NCBI GenBank assembly: GCA_036924285.1
Contig: JAYKYS010000001.1
Location: 1,659,501 to 1,723,500 of the forward strand
Length of the DNA: 64,000 nt
Direction: 5' to 3'
Origin: Asterella californica
Taxonomy: Eukaryota > Streptophyta > Marchantiopsida > Marchantiales > Aytoniaceae
Positions 8,055-18,058 of this stretch are shown one piece after another. The notes under the pieces are model-generated. The model ran no database searches. It saw nothing but the letters and a program-made list of their open reading frames with translations, and was not told where the DNA came from. A program made the position numbers and the translations under genes. Positions within the stretch are counted from its first letter, which is position 1; every line of letters begins with the position of its first letter.

Positions 8055-10436
8055 ATGGACATTGAAGGGTTGGGTCATTACGTAGATGAGGCTTCTACAT
8101 CTGGAGAGGCACCAAAGGTGACCAAGCTTTCACGGTCTGATATGCGATTGCTTGAGGCATTCGCGTTGGTAATGCAACAACAGCAAGCCACTGAACGGAA
8201 AGAAGCAATGGCTACTAAAGCCTTGCAATCTGTTGTGGGGTTGCTAGATCAGTTTGACGGGAAGAACATATCCAAGTACCTAAAGTACTATTCCCGGGAG
8301 ATGGAGTTGAGCAAGGTGCCTGAAAGAGAGATGGTGAGTACATTTGCGCTTGCTGTCGTACCTGAACTACGAGAGCACATGAAGGACATCATCCGATCTC
8401 ATGGTGCTACGTGGGAAGGATTTACTCTTCAGCTGAAAGAAGAGTATTCTTTAGAAGATGCAGACCGAGTGACTAAGAAGTCATTCATGGAGTGGGTAAA
8501 CAAACCCAACAAAGGGCTTGTTGCCACAGAGCTATTTCGGGAGTATGAGAGACAATTCCTTCAGTTGTCTCGGATGGAGAAGCTCACATTGGAGAATGAC
8601 AAGGTGGAGTTGTTTCTACAAGCAGCCAACAATGAATTACAAAGGGAGTTGGAGCTGCTTCTAGAAGATAGGATGGAAGACAACGGACTCACGACTGATT
8701 GGAGAAAAGTCTCTGAAGCAGTGAGTGTACTTGCCAAACGAGAGTACCGGAGAGGGAAGGTGGTGGTAAGACAAGAAGAGAGACCACCACCGATCATAGT
8801 ACCTCGTAGGCAACCAATGGTACCCAATGTGCAAGCACCTATTGTGCATGTACCTCAAGTTCCACTTCCTGCTATTCCTGTCCCGAAAGTTGCACCGCAA
8901 AGAGATGCTATGGAAGAGTTGGTAAAAGGGATGAGGGACTTGCAGATCAAGTTAGCAAGGTTGGAAGAGAAGGGAGGAGCACATGATACCAGACTTGCTC
9001 CTAAGCAAGATTATGTACAGAGATGCATTTGGTGTGATAGTTCTGATCATGCTCGAAGAGAGTGTGGTGATTTTGCCAAAACTCTACGAGATGGAGTAGT
9101 CTATTGGAAGGAAGGAAAGATTGCTCTGAAGGATAACGGAGAGATTCTTAGAACCAACTTCGGGAAAGGAGGAATGAAGCAAGTACTGGAGGAGTATCTA
9201 TCTCAACATGCTACTGCGTCGGTAGAAGCTGCTACTTATGGAGTTGAGGTAGTACGAGAAAGAAGTGCTTCTAAGAAGGATGGAGATACTCTTGATATGT
9301 GGAGCCATGCGGTAAGCACGAACAAAAGGGGGAAAATGGCAAGGGAGGAGTTGCTCAGAACAGCCACGGCAATCAGGGGTGCTACTGGATGGGATGATCC
9401 CGTGGATACAATGTCTGTTCACGCTTATTTGGCGAAGAGTCAACATGAGGCTCTCATGGAGGAGAAGCGCAAACGAGATGAAGCAGGCCCTAGCGAAGAG
9501 AGAACAGCTCTCAAGAGACAAACAAGAGGAGAAAAGTTCAGACCGGAGATCATGTCTCTACCAGAGGAGACTATGGAAGAGGTCATATCCTCTACTCCCG
9601 AGAAGTCAGAGAAGAGCAGAGGTAAGGAGAAAGGTAAATCTCCTTCATACAAGCTTCAGTCTGATATTGAAGCTGCTACGGATCTGAAAGGAGTACTAGA
9701 AGAGAGAGTACTCAATGCCAAGATCGAGTTTACCTTGCGAGAGATCCTTGGGATTGCCAAGAGAGAGTTTCATGATGTCATTATTGACACCATCAAACGA
9801 AAAAGGCAATTGGCAAGAGAAACCGCTGTGTCTAATGCATTAGACACAAGGATATCAAGAGAGGAAGAGTTAGAACTAGCTCAATGCTGCATCAACCGCA
9901 AGGTTCGGTTTGAGGATGATAACGATGACAAGGTCCCTAGTCATTACACTAGAGGACATTGGGCTAGAGCTACTACCGAAGCCTTAGTGAAGGTAGGAGA
10001 GATGACAGATCCGGTGGTTGCTCTCATTGATCATGGATCAGAGATCAATATTGTCTCTAAGGACATCTACAAGCAAGGTGGATGGCCTGTTGATATAGAT
10101 CATGGTTGGATGATCAGAACAGCGAACAACACACGAGGAGAACTCTATGGAGCTTGTCCTGATGTGAAAGTAAAGGTGGGAGATGTAACTATTGAACAAA
10201 ACTTCTTTGTTCAAGATAGTACGTCATACCCGGTGATACTTGGTCAACCTTACATTACAGCTGTGAGGATGGAGACCAAGGTTTTGGATGATGGATTTGC
10301 TTATGCGCGGATCAGAAGTCAGGATGGCAAGAGAGCGGTACAGTTTCTAACTGTATCAGCAAACCACGAGCGGAACAGAGATTATCTGAGGGGTGGCTCC
10401 TTGCCTAAGGTCACGGAGGAGTTCAAGGATTTTTGA
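8055..10436 (+). CDS. Gag-protease ORF1 of element 2 (793 aa)
   Basis: This is the structural polyprotein with a C-terminal aspartic protease. The start is the ATG at 8055, in a strong context (GCCACCATGG) and matching the start in element 3; a GTG 18 bases upstream is in frame but unneeded. The N-terminal half has the look of a retrotransposon capsid (YYSREMELSKVP, FREYERQFLQLSRMEKL). A proline-rich linker precedes a CCHC zinc knuckle, CIWCDSSDHARREC (C-x2-C-x4-H-x4-C), about residue 325. A charged Glu/Lys/Arg-rich stretch follows, then a retropepsin-like domain with LIDHGSEINIV and LGQPYI. The usual D-[ST]-G is D-H-G here and in element 3. The ORF ends TGA inside the T-run overlap with pol. 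Confidence 0.9.
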   Translation: MDIEGLGHYVDEASTSGEAPKVTKLSRSDMRLLEAFALVMQQQQATERKEAMATKALQSVVGLLDQFDGKNISKYLKYYSREMELSKVPEREMVSTFALAVVPELREHMKDIIRSHGATWEGFTLQLKEEYSLEDADRVTKKSFMEWVNKPNKGLVATELFREYERQFLQLSRMEKLTLENDKVELFLQAANNELQRELELLLEDRMEDNGLTTDWRKVSEAVSVLAKREYRRGKVVVRQEERPPPIIVPRRQPMVPNVQAPIVHVPQVPLPAIPVPKVAPQRDAMEELVKGMRDLQIKLARLEEKGGAHDTRLAPKQDYVQRCIWCDSSDHARRECGDFAKTLRDGVVYWKEGKIALKDNGEILRTNFGKGGMKQVLEEYLSQHATASVEAATYGVEVVRERSASKKDGDTLDMWSHAVSTNKRGKMAREELLRTATAIRGATGWDDPVDTMSVHAYLAKSQHEALMEEKRKRDEAGPSEERTALKRQTRGEKFRPEIMSLPEETMEEVISSTPEKSEKSRGKEKGKSPSYKLQSDIEAATDLKGVLEERVLNAKIEFTLREILGIAKREFHDVIIDTIKRKRQLARETAVSNALDTRISREEELELAQCCINRKVRFEDDNDDKVPSHYTRGHWARATTEALVKVGEMTDPVVALIDHGSEINIVSKDIYKQGGWPVDIDHGWMIRTANNTRGELYGACPDVKVKVGDVTIEQNFFVQDSTSYPVILGQPYITAVRMETKVLDDGFAYARIRSQDGKRAVQFLTVSANHERNRDYLRGGSLPKVTEEFKDF
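10428..10436 (+). other. Probable -1 frameshift site between ORF1 and ORF2
   Basis: ORF1 ends GAT TTT TGA, and ORF2 continues in the -1 frame through GGA TTT TTG. A Phe tRNA on TTT could slip back one base onto another TTT. Element 1 (112-120) and element 3 (61327-61335) keep the same GGATTTT at the same place and the same -1 relation, although the next codon differs (CGT, CGC). None of the three has an ATG near the start of ORF2. It is not a textbook X-XXY-YYZ heptamer, so the mechanism is inferred. Confidence 0.6.
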
Positions 10437-13400
10437 CAAGTACTGCTATAGAGCGAGGACATAGTGGTACACTGGAGAAGGTACTCTCGCTAGAGGAAGG
10501 AAGTGCTTTTTGTAAAGGAGTTGTGAGATTTTCTGGGAGTGGATTTGCTACACATACACGACTTGCTGACTTGCAGAAGTGGGAGCAGAAAGTTGTGCGA
10601 AAAACTGAAAAAGATCTAAAGAGAGTTGGTGTGCTTGAAGAGGATGATAAGATAGAAGGTGTTTATTTGGAGTTAGGATTGGGAGATTTCATCGATGAAC
10701 TTGCTATGCATGAGCAAGAAGATGAGGATCATGTGGTGGAAGTACACTCTAGGGAGCTCTATACAGCTATAGAGTCATTCGTAGATCCTGAAGTTAGAGT
10801 TGATACTAGGTACAAAACGGTAGACAAGAAGGTAAACCCTGTTGCTCAGCCATTACCTAGTGATTCTAACCAGCGAGTCCAACAATCTTCGAAGGAGAAA
10901 AGCTTGAGAGATCTTAGCCGGGTCGGTCACAAGTTTACTGAAGCTACGCTCAAGAAGTTGAAGGTTGGTTCAGCAGATTTTCTTTTGTCTGTGGAGGAGA
11001 ATAGGTTTAGGGAGATGTTAACTAGGCACGGGAAAGCTTTTGCTTTTGAAGCCTCAGAAATCGGATGTGTAGATCCTAGCATTGTGGCGCCAATGATCAT
11101 ATTCACAGTTCCACATGCTCCTTGGGATTTGAGGCCAATTCCTGTACCTAGAGCGCATCTACCGAAACTCATAGAGCTCTTGAAGGAGAAGATGCAGATG
11201 AAGATCTTGGAACCATCGTTTGCACCATACTCTAGTCGTTGGTTTACAGTACCAAAGAAGAGTGGTGCATTACGGTTCATCCAAGATATGCAACCTGTGA
11301 ACCAAGTGACCATCAGAAATACAGGCATAGGACCTATCGTCGGAGAGTTTGCTGAAGCGTTTGCTGGGAGGGCTATTTACTCTATAGGAGATCTTTACTC
11401 TGGATACGATCAGTTTCAACTTGCTGAACAGAGTAGAGATATCACCACCATGAGGACAACGTTGGGGTTGGTCAGAATGTGCACACTACCACAAGGAGCA
11501 ACAAACTCGGTAGCGCACATGATGAACGGGATGAACAAGGTTCTCCGTGAGTTCATTCCTGAGAAGACCATGCCTTTCTTGGATGACATTCCAATTAAGG
11601 GATGCGTTGAGGAGGAGAAAGATGAGACAATGGATCAGAAGGGGTGTAGAAACTTTGTTGCTGATCACATTTCAGATTGTGATAAAATCTTATCACGACT
11701 TGAAGAGGCGCACTTGACACTATCAGGTGCCAAGTCTTCATTTGGAGTGCGAGAGGTTGTGATTGTGGGGCACTTATGTGGATGGTTTGGACGCAAGCCT
11801 GATCCTGGTAAAGTGGATGCTATACGGCGGATGAAGGATACTTGTGGTTCAACAACAGAGGTGAGAAGGTTTCTTGGAGCTTGTGTCTTCTATCATGTGT
11901 GGATTCCACATTTTGCACATGTGGCTGATCCTCTTTACGATCTGTTGAGAAAGCACAAGAGGTTTGCATGGGAGGAGAGACATAGCGAGGCGATTCAGAG
12001 ATTGAAGCAGTTGTTATCTTCTCCACCTGTACTTCGTCGTGTGAGCTACGAGGATAGCAAACCAGTGATACTTACTGTTGATACTAGTCCGATAGCCATT
12101 GGATGGGCAGTAGGACAAGATGATGAAGAAGAGAATCGGTTTGCAGTCAGATTTGGAGCAAAGGTGTTGAGTGAGCGACATAGAAACTATCCTCAAGTGA
12201 AGAGAGAGTTATGGGGAGTAGTTACAGCTATGAAAGCTGAAAAGGACTATTTGATTGGAGCGCCAGTAATAGTAGAAACAGATTGTTTACCACTATTAGG
12301 GATGATTACAAACTGTAACACTCCTGATATTGCTATGCTACGCTGGATTGCTTACATCAAGTCCTTAAATCCTGAGTTCCGACACATAGCGGGGAAGAAC
12401 AATCCAGTAGCTGATATGTTATCTCGTGCGAGGTATGAGGATGAGGAGGAGATGATAGAAGATACAGAAGATGTTGGTACTACTGTTTTCTGTAGAGCTC
12501 AAGGAGGTGAGAGTGAGCATTCGAAACCATTCATGGAGGAGCTATATGAAGGAGAATGGATAGACATAGGATGCTATCTAAGCCTGTTGACTAGACAGCC
12601 AGGATGGAGTGATGCCCACTTTAAACAAATCAGGAGGAAGGCTTATAACTTCTTGCTACAAGGTGGTTATTTGTGGAAACATGCTAAGCAAGGTGGTAAG
12701 ATGCCACAAAGGGTTGTGTGCAAGGTTGACATGCAGAAGTTACTCATGCAGGAGTTTCATGAGAGCTTGTGGGCAGGACATAGAGGTATTTATGCCACCT
12801 TTACAAAGCTGAAGGAGAGATATTGGTGGCGTAACATGTACAGAGATGTAGTTCAATTTGTGGAGACATGCCAAACTTGTCAAAAGTATTCAGGAATTCG
12901 GCATCGAGATGGATTACATCCTACTTATCCACTTGCAATGCATTATAAGTGGGTAGTAGATCTTGTTATTATGCCAGTTGGTATATGGCAGATGCGATAC
13001 TTAGTTTTGGCACGTGAGGATTTGTCCAACCAAGTGGAAGGGCGAGCCTTACGGACAAAATCCACAGAGGGAGTCTGCAAATTCTTGTTGGAAGATGTGA
13101 TTTGTAGATATGGTTGTGTTGGGAAGATCACGGCTGATCGAGGGGAGCAGAACAATGATGAGGCTAAAGCGTTCTTCAAGAGGTGTGGTGTGAAGTTAGC
13201 TCTCACCACAGCCTACAATCCGGAGGGTAATGCGAAGAGTGAACGTGATCATCCTCCTATTGTGAAAGCTATTGTGAAAGCTTGCAAGGGGAGGGCAAGA
13301 GAATGGCCAAGATTTCTTCCGTTTGCATTATGGGCTGATCGTTCGACTCATAGTTCAGTTACGGGATATATGCCGACGGAGTTGATGCAGGGACAGAAAC

Positions 13401-13936
13401 CTATCATGCCCATTGAGGAGCACATACATACTTGGAGTGTTCTGCCTTGGGAGGATGGTATGTCTACAGAAGATCTTCTTGCTGTCCGAATCCGTCAACT
13501 AGAGAGAAGACCTGAAGATGTAGAAATTGCATTGGAGAAGCTGAAAGAAGCGCGCTTGAGAAACAAAGACAGATTCGATAAGCGTCATCGATTAAGGCCA
13601 AAGGAGATTAAAGAAGGAGATTGGGTGTTGGTCTACGATAGTAGCTTGGACAACCAACACAGTGCGCTTAGAAAATTCTCTAAGCGATGGTTTGGCCCGT
13701 ATGTGGTTCTTGTCGTGCTTGACAATGCCACATATTCACTAAGAGAGCTTGATGGGGCAGAGCTCAAGGTTCCCATTGCAGGCAAGCGTGTGAAACTCTT
13801 CAAGAAGCGAGATAAAGGGATAAGCATGGAGGAAGTCGGAGCAGAGTTTGATATCTTGGATGATGACGGAGAAGATTTGGATGACGAAGATATTGCCAAC
13901 GACAACATCAGTGAAGAAGATGAAGATATAGTGTGA
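10433..13936 (+). CDS. Pol of element 2: RT, RNase H, integrase (about 1167 aa)
   Basis: The frame is uninterrupted. RT: RWFTVPKKSGALRFIQD, GDLYSGYDQF near residue 318 and FLDDIPIKG near 382 (FLDD in place of YxDD). RNase H: VDTSPIAIGWAVGQ near 549, ETDCLP near 615, AGKNNPVADMLSR near 655. Integrase: zinc finger with HESLWAGH near 775 and CQTCQ, then the catalytic D in VVDLV near 842, D in TADRGE near 900 and E in KSERDH near 936. The C-terminus has GDWVLVYDSS and an acidic tail; no chromodomain is visible. RT-RNase H-integrase is the Ty3/gypsy order. The N-terminal 200 residues precede the RT and have no domain I recognise. With an intact ORF1 and young LTRs, this copy may be active. Confidence 0.92.
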   Translation: MTSTAIERGHSGTLEKVLSLEEGSAFCKGVVRFSGSGFATHTRLADLQKWEQKVVRKTEKDLKRVGVLEEDDKIEGVYLELGLGDFIDELAMHEQEDEDHVVEVHSRELYTAIESFVDPEVRVDTRYKTVDKKVNPVAQPLPSDSNQRVQQSSKEKSLRDLSRVGHKFTEATLKKLKVGSADFLLSVEENRFREMLTRHGKAFAFEASEIGCVDPSIVAPMIIFTVPHAPWDLRPIPVPRAHLPKLIELLKEKMQMKILEPSFAPYSSRWFTVPKKSGALRFIQDMQPVNQVTIRNTGIGPIVGEFAEAFAGRAIYSIGDLYSGYDQFQLAEQSRDITTMRTTLGLVRMCTLPQGATNSVAHMMNGMNKVLREFIPEKTMPFLDDIPIKGCVEEEKDETMDQKGCRNFVADHISDCDKILSRLEEAHLTLSGAKSSFGVREVVIVGHLCGWFGRKPDPGKVDAIRRMKDTCGSTTEVRRFLGACVFYHVWIPHFAHVADPLYDLLRKHKRFAWEERHSEAIQRLKQLLSSPPVLRRVSYEDSKPVILTVDTSPIAIGWAVGQDDEEENRFAVRFGAKVLSERHRNYPQVKRELWGVVTAMKAEKDYLIGAPVIVETDCLPLLGMITNCNTPDIAMLRWIAYIKSLNPEFRHIAGKNNPVADMLSRARYEDEEEMIEDTEDVGTTVFCRAQGGESEHSKPFMEELYEGEWIDIGCYLSLLTRQPGWSDAHFKQIRRKAYNFLLQGGYLWKHAKQGGKMPQRVVCKVDMQKLLMQEFHESLWAGHRGIYATFTKLKERYWWRNMYRDVVQFVETCQTCQKYSGIRHRDGLHPTYPLAMHYKWVVDLVIMPVGIWQMRYLVLAREDLSNQVEGRALRTKSTEGVCKFLLEDVICRYGCVGKITADRGEQNNDEAKAFFKRCGVKLALTTAYNPEGNAKSERDHPPIVKAIVKACKGRAREWPRFLPFALWADRSTHSSVTGYMPTELMQGQKPIMPIEEHIHTWSVLPWEDGMSTEDLLAVRIRQLERRPEDVEIALEKLKEARLRNKDRFDKRHRLRPKEIKEGDWVLVYDSSLDNQHSALRKFSKRWFGPYVVLVVLDNATYSLRELDGAELKVPIAGKRVKLFKKRDKGISMEEVGAEFDILDDDGEDLDDEDIANDNISEEDEDIV

Positions 13937-13987
13937 TGCCGACCACAACTTGTGAGTGTTGGCGCATACCAGAGGATGCGCAGGTTT

Positions 13988-13999
13988 AGAAGGGGTGGA
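13988..13999 (+). other. Polypurine tract of element 2
   Basis: AGAAGGGGTGGA abuts the 3' LTR start at 14000, matching the position and composition of the tract in element 1. Confidence 0.7.
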
Positions 14000-14321
14000 T
14001 GTCGTGTTGTGGTTCGGCTCCTGTGTGAAATTCCTGTGTAACCTATGTTGTGTTTCTTTTCCGTGTTTCGTGAACCGTATCGCGTAACTCGCCGAACGGT
14101 GTGATGAGTGTCACATTTGTGATTATCTGTTTAAGTGATCGCACGGTAGAGGAACGTGCCAAGTCATCGATCTGTGCGCGTTCACTTTAGTGGTCCTTGT
14201 CGCCGCATTTGTGTATAAAATGGTGGGTCGAAGGTTCATATGGCATTCTCTCTCAGCGGGTGATTCGTAAGGGTTCTCGGTGGTCTGCATGGAGGAGTGA
14301 AGAACTGCAGGAGTGGTGGTT

Positions 14322-14537
14322 ATGGACGGAGGTGTGTTACCGGTTCCAGATCTTCCTTTCCCGAATCCGTTTCACATCAAGCTTCATTGCATCCACCGCG
14401 ATCACTTTCGACAGTGGTTAGTTGCGTACTTTGGTGATGAGTTCATGGGGAGGGTGATGGAGTTACAGCTTCCGGTGATCCTTCCAATCGTAACATACGG
14501 AGAGACTTGGGATATGACGGTGTACATTTTGTTGTGA
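14322..14537 (+). CDS. LTR small ORF a (type A, 3' LTR)
   Basis: This is the same 71-codon ORF as at 5914-6129, with no substitution seen. In a full-length transcript this copy lies after pol; transcripts starting in this LTR would carry it first and read into the flanking DNA. Confidence 0.7.
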   Translation: MDGGVLPVPDLPFPNPFHIKLHCIHRDHFRQWLVAYFGDEFMGRVMELQLPVILPIVTYGETWDMTVYILL

Positions 14538-14543
14538 AGAACG

Positions 14544-14747
14544 ATGGATCTCAACTATCCATCGAACGTTCCTTTCAACCTTTGGGTCGATGTCCGGTGC
14601 CATTGCAGACCGAAGATCAATCATGGGGCTTGGATCGTGAGAAACTTCGGGCAAGAATATTACAATCGAGTGATAGCTTCACCGTTTCCTTTTGTCGTAC
14701 CTTTTATTGTAGAACGTTTCCAGGTTGTAATATTGACGTTGTATTAG
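14544..14747 (+). CDS. LTR small ORF b (type A, 3' LTR)
   Basis: This is the same 67-codon ORF as at 6136-6339, in frame with ORF a and separated from it by TGA and two codons. Confidence 0.72.
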   Translation: MDLNYPSNVPFNLWVDVRCHCRPKINHGAWIVRNFGQEYYNRVIASPFPFVVPFIVERFQVVILTLY

Positions 14748-16408
14748 TCTGTGGTTCACTGGTTTCATTCTGGTTGAGCGCTTCTGTGTAGTTACGGACC
14801 GCGAAGAATCCATCGACATATCTGAAGGATTTTCTGAGGTCTTAGAGTGTTGTTGATGTCTTGTGTCTCCTTGGAGAGTAAAAATTCGTTCTAAGGGAAA
14901 AGTTAAGAGGAGAAAAGACAAAAAGTAAAGTTCTTTTTGCTCTTATTGGTCCACTTTTGGACCAATGGTGTTCTAGCTGATCCTCGCGACGTTTCTGTGG
15001 TTTCTGGAGGCTTCAGAGGTCCATTCGCGAAACGAAGGGTATGGTTGGAGAGCTCTCGACCGGGGCTACAATCTGGGCTGAAGAATCGATCGATTTGATG
15101 AAAGTATGAGCGCGTTATGATCAATTGAGTGGAGGGGGGTGAAATTTGTACCTACTGCTACGTTTCTGGTTGTTCTGAGAGACTCGCGAGGAGTTTTGAG
15201 GAGCTGTCTGTTGGGTTGGAGAACTGACGGCGTGCTGGTCATTTTGATATCAATTTGGTCAGTTTCTTGATCGATTTGGATTCTGAACCGACCGATTGAA
15301 GTTGAGAAGTGCAGATGGGATAAGGCGGGGACAGCGAACTGTGATAGCCATGGATAGTTTGCTATTGCTTAAGATCTGAGTCGAATTTCTGAGTGAAACT
15401 TTCCAGGATTGAAGAATGTCTTATCAGTAAGATACTTGGGAAGTTTCACCTCAAATGGTCGAGTAGTTTGTTCAGAATCTTGGATCAAATGTACCTGGGT
15501 CTGTAAAGCTCTGAAGTTAGCACAGATTACGGTTTGATCCATATCTGAGAATTGGTTTGAGATTTCGACCTGAAAATTATTCAGGGTAGGAGTGAAGGGT
15601 CCAATCAAGCTTCCTGTGAAGTTTGATCATCATTGGTCGAGTAGTTTGGAAGGACTGAGATCTCAAAGTTCGAAAATACTTCTGTTATGAGCAGTTTCGG
15701 GTTTTTTCGGTATCATCTATTGTCAATTTGATCATTTTCGAGCAATTTGGAGAGGAGTTTGTTGCTGAAACTGCCATACCTGCATACAACTCGACATTGG
15801 AAGGTGTGGGGCTGATTTCAGCTCTTGGTGATGAAGGAGAACGGAGCCACCATGAGTCTTAAGCCGCTGTTTGGGTTCTCGGAGCTGCCAGGTACTACCG
15901 CCGTTGGTGCTATATTGAGATCTGAATAGTGTTTTGGATTATGCATGTTTTGCCTTGCTGGAATACTCGGTAGACCAGGGTGTACAGCAAGTTGTATCGA
16001 TACTCTATCAAGTTGATTGAGTGATCTTAGTATCTTCTGACTGTACTATGAAGTTGTGATAGTTGGATTGATGGCCAGTTAGCGTCGCTGGGGAGCTATT
16101 CAGAAGTCAGGCTTCCAGTGATATAGATGAATAACTTCAGTTAGATAATACAGATCTGAGTATTTTTAGTTAGAATACAAAAGATCTGTTTGTAACACAA
16201 GTTTATGCAACCTATACGTAACCTTGGATCGTAGCAAGCTTTAAACTTGAGACGAGCGGATACAAGGTCACTCAGGCTAGAAGAGTAGATAGTGAAACAT
16301 TTGAGTGGAAACATCCAGATCTAGATCCAACCTTGTCAATCCACATACCTCTACACAGCCATATACCCCGTGTATTCCTAGACAGAAAAACACGTTATAC
16401 GATAACGC

Positions 16409-16787
16409 TGGGGGCCATGGTGACCTTATAGGGGTCCGGGGAAGTCGCTTCCTCCACTCAGAATACATGGGAAGATAACTCTTCTTCATGTCTTCTAGAA
16501 GACACCTTGTCTTCCGGGGCTTCTTCTGGGGTCTTCTCGGCTTCCAACGCTGTCACTACCAAGTGGACAGCGAGGTCAAACTCCTCCTTCTCTAAGTGTG
16601 ATCCGATCGATGGTCCTGGAGCTTGGGAAGATGCAGTTGCAGGTGGCGGAATCGAGGGAAGACCGTAAAGCGTCTTCACTCTCTCTATTTGCCGATCCAA
16701 GTAACGAAACATACTCTCCTTGCACTAACCTTGCTCTGGACTCCTCGTCCCACTCCCTAGCTAAGAGGTAAGAAGCTTCCTACCCGC
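16409..16787 (-). pseudogene. G1 coiled-coil gene, copy I, middle segment
   Basis: The minus frame from 16712 to 16458 starts MFRYLDRQIERVKTLYG and contains KEEFDLAVHLVVTALEAEKT. Copy II (30922-30671) reads nearly the same (MFRYLDRQIESLKILYG, KEEFDLAVHLVVTTLEAEKT). The two segments agree at protein level, with a common run of acidic residues after them. It is cut by element 2 on the left and by the solo LTR at 16788 on the right. The protein family is not recognised. Confidence 0.6.
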
Positions 16788-17275
16788 TGTCGTACTGTAC
16801 ATAGGTCTATACAGTGAAAAGTATTGCAGAGAGACTTTTTTCTATATTGTGTAAAGGAAGCTGCCCTGCAGCTTAACAAGCTAGGCAGGAGCTAAGCTGG
16901 GGCTATGCTTGACAAGCTGCCCCCAAGCTTGGGTTAGAATATCACCCCTAAAGGAGTCGAGAGACACCAGAATGCAAAGCTCGACGAGGAGAGCGACCTC
17001 ATGCTTCTAGTTTTGACAGAAAGTGTTCTAAGCAATAGTTAGTACGAGTTTTAGGCTGTGAAATATGTAAATGAGGGAAATCTGTCGATTCTGGTTCGTG
17101 ACTCGAACTCAGAATCGGATAGCGTGAGCGTGTAGGTGTTCACAAATACTATAGTTTTGACTCCTTGTTCATTAAAAACGGAGTTGTATAGAGAAGTTAG
17201 TGTAGGAAAGACTAGTAAAGATCTTACAGAAAAATTTCTTCAGGTAAACATATGTACAAAAGTTTTTACCTTCTT

Positions 17276-17610
17276 GAACGGAACCAAAGGCCATCCCAGT
17301 GATAGGGCGCCTGCCTAGGAGGGAAGTGGTCTCAGGATCAATCCCCCCTGGCCTCTGGTTCCTATTCCGGCATGTTGGCCTCCTGGAAGGGAGTCTATGT
17401 TGGATATGCAGCCACGTCCTGCATACCTAGGGGCGGGAGACTGGTATCTCCCTTAATCGTGGGCTTCCTGACCTAAACCTCCGCATGCCATCCTGAATAT
17501 ACTATGGGAGATACCTGGTGCGCATATGGGGGGGCTGTAAGCCCTGTGGGGCGGCCTCATAAGTGTTGGGGCTTCGGCCTACATTGGATGGCTTGTAGTA
17601 TATTCAAGGT
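17276..17610 (+). repeat. tRNA-like, SINE-like segment inside the type-F LTR
   Basis: The head reads like a tRNA gene: CCCAGTGATAGGGCGCCTG resembles a D-arm and A box, and TCTCAGGATCAATCC resembles a T-arm and B box. The outer arms GGAACC..AGGCCA and TGGCCT..GGTTCC pair. A second long inverted repeat (ATATACTA near 17500 with TAGTATAT near 17597) lies downstream. This is the layout of a tRNA-derived SINE, but I see no target duplication or A-tail that fixes its ends. It could also be a native part of the LTR. Confidence 0.4.
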
Positions 17611-17699
17611 GGCATCAAGATGGCATCGAGGGCACGGGAAACTTTTGCTGATTATTATGTACGCATAAGGACAGCAGAGGAACAGCTTTAGATGGGGCC

Positions 17700-18058
17700 T
17701 TAAAGTTAAAGCGAAAGATTACAATGGAAGCGGAAGATTACAACGAAAAACTGAAGCGGAAGATTACAGCGGAAGCGGAAGATTACAGCGGAAGCAGAAG
17801 ATTACCGCGGAAGCTTGAAGCGGAAGATTACAGCGGAAGCGGAAAACTACAGCGGAAGCGGAAGATCACCGCGGAAGCTTGAAGCGGAATATTACAGCGG
17901 AAGCGGAAAACTACAGCGGAAGCGGAAGATCACCGCGGAAGCTTGAAGCGGAATATTACAGCGGAAGCGGAAAACTACAGCGGAAGCGGAAGATTACCGC
18001 GGAAGCTTGAAGCGGAAGGTGGAAGCGGAAGATTACAGCGGAGGCGGAAGGAGGAGAA
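17700..18058 (+). repeat. Minisatellite of GGAAGCGGAAGATTACAGC type
   Basis: Imperfect repeats of 18-20 bp are built on GGAAGCGGAAGATTACAGC. Longer units of about 63 bp, carrying GCGGAAGCTTGAAGCGGAA, start near 17809, 17872 and 17935. There is no regular unique spacer, so it is not a CRISPR-like array. It probably grew by slippage inside the LTR. Confidence 0.8.

Larger units (their letters stand above)
5592..16404 (+). mobile_element. Element 2: complete Ty3-like LTR retrotransposon, type-A LTRs
   Basis: The element is 10,813 bp: a 2405-bp 5' LTR, a PBS candidate, ORF1 (Gag-protease), ORF2 (RT-RNase H-integrase, -1 frame), a polypurine tract and a 2405-bp 3' LTR. By eye the LTRs differ at two positions (7171/15579 and 7459/15867), which means a recent insertion. 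Both ORFs are undamaged. The left flank is ACGT (5588-5591) and the right flank ACGC (16405-16408). The uninterrupted paralogous sequence near 30590-30600 reads ACGT, which supports a 4-bp target duplication with one later change. It sits inside G1 copy I. Confidence 0.92.
14000..16404 (+). repeat. 3' LTR of element 2, type A
   Basis: This is a 2405-bp copy of the 5' LTR, offset by 8408 bp. I see two substitutions, G to A at 15579 and T to C at 15867, both outside the small ORFs. Confidence 0.93.

Noticed and set aside
10927..11328. 133-aa minus-strand frame inside element 2 RT
   Set aside because: Antisense shadow of the RT coding sequence.
17700..18058. CRISPR-like array
   Set aside because: The units abut each other without unique spacers and vary in length; this is a eukaryotic minisatellite.
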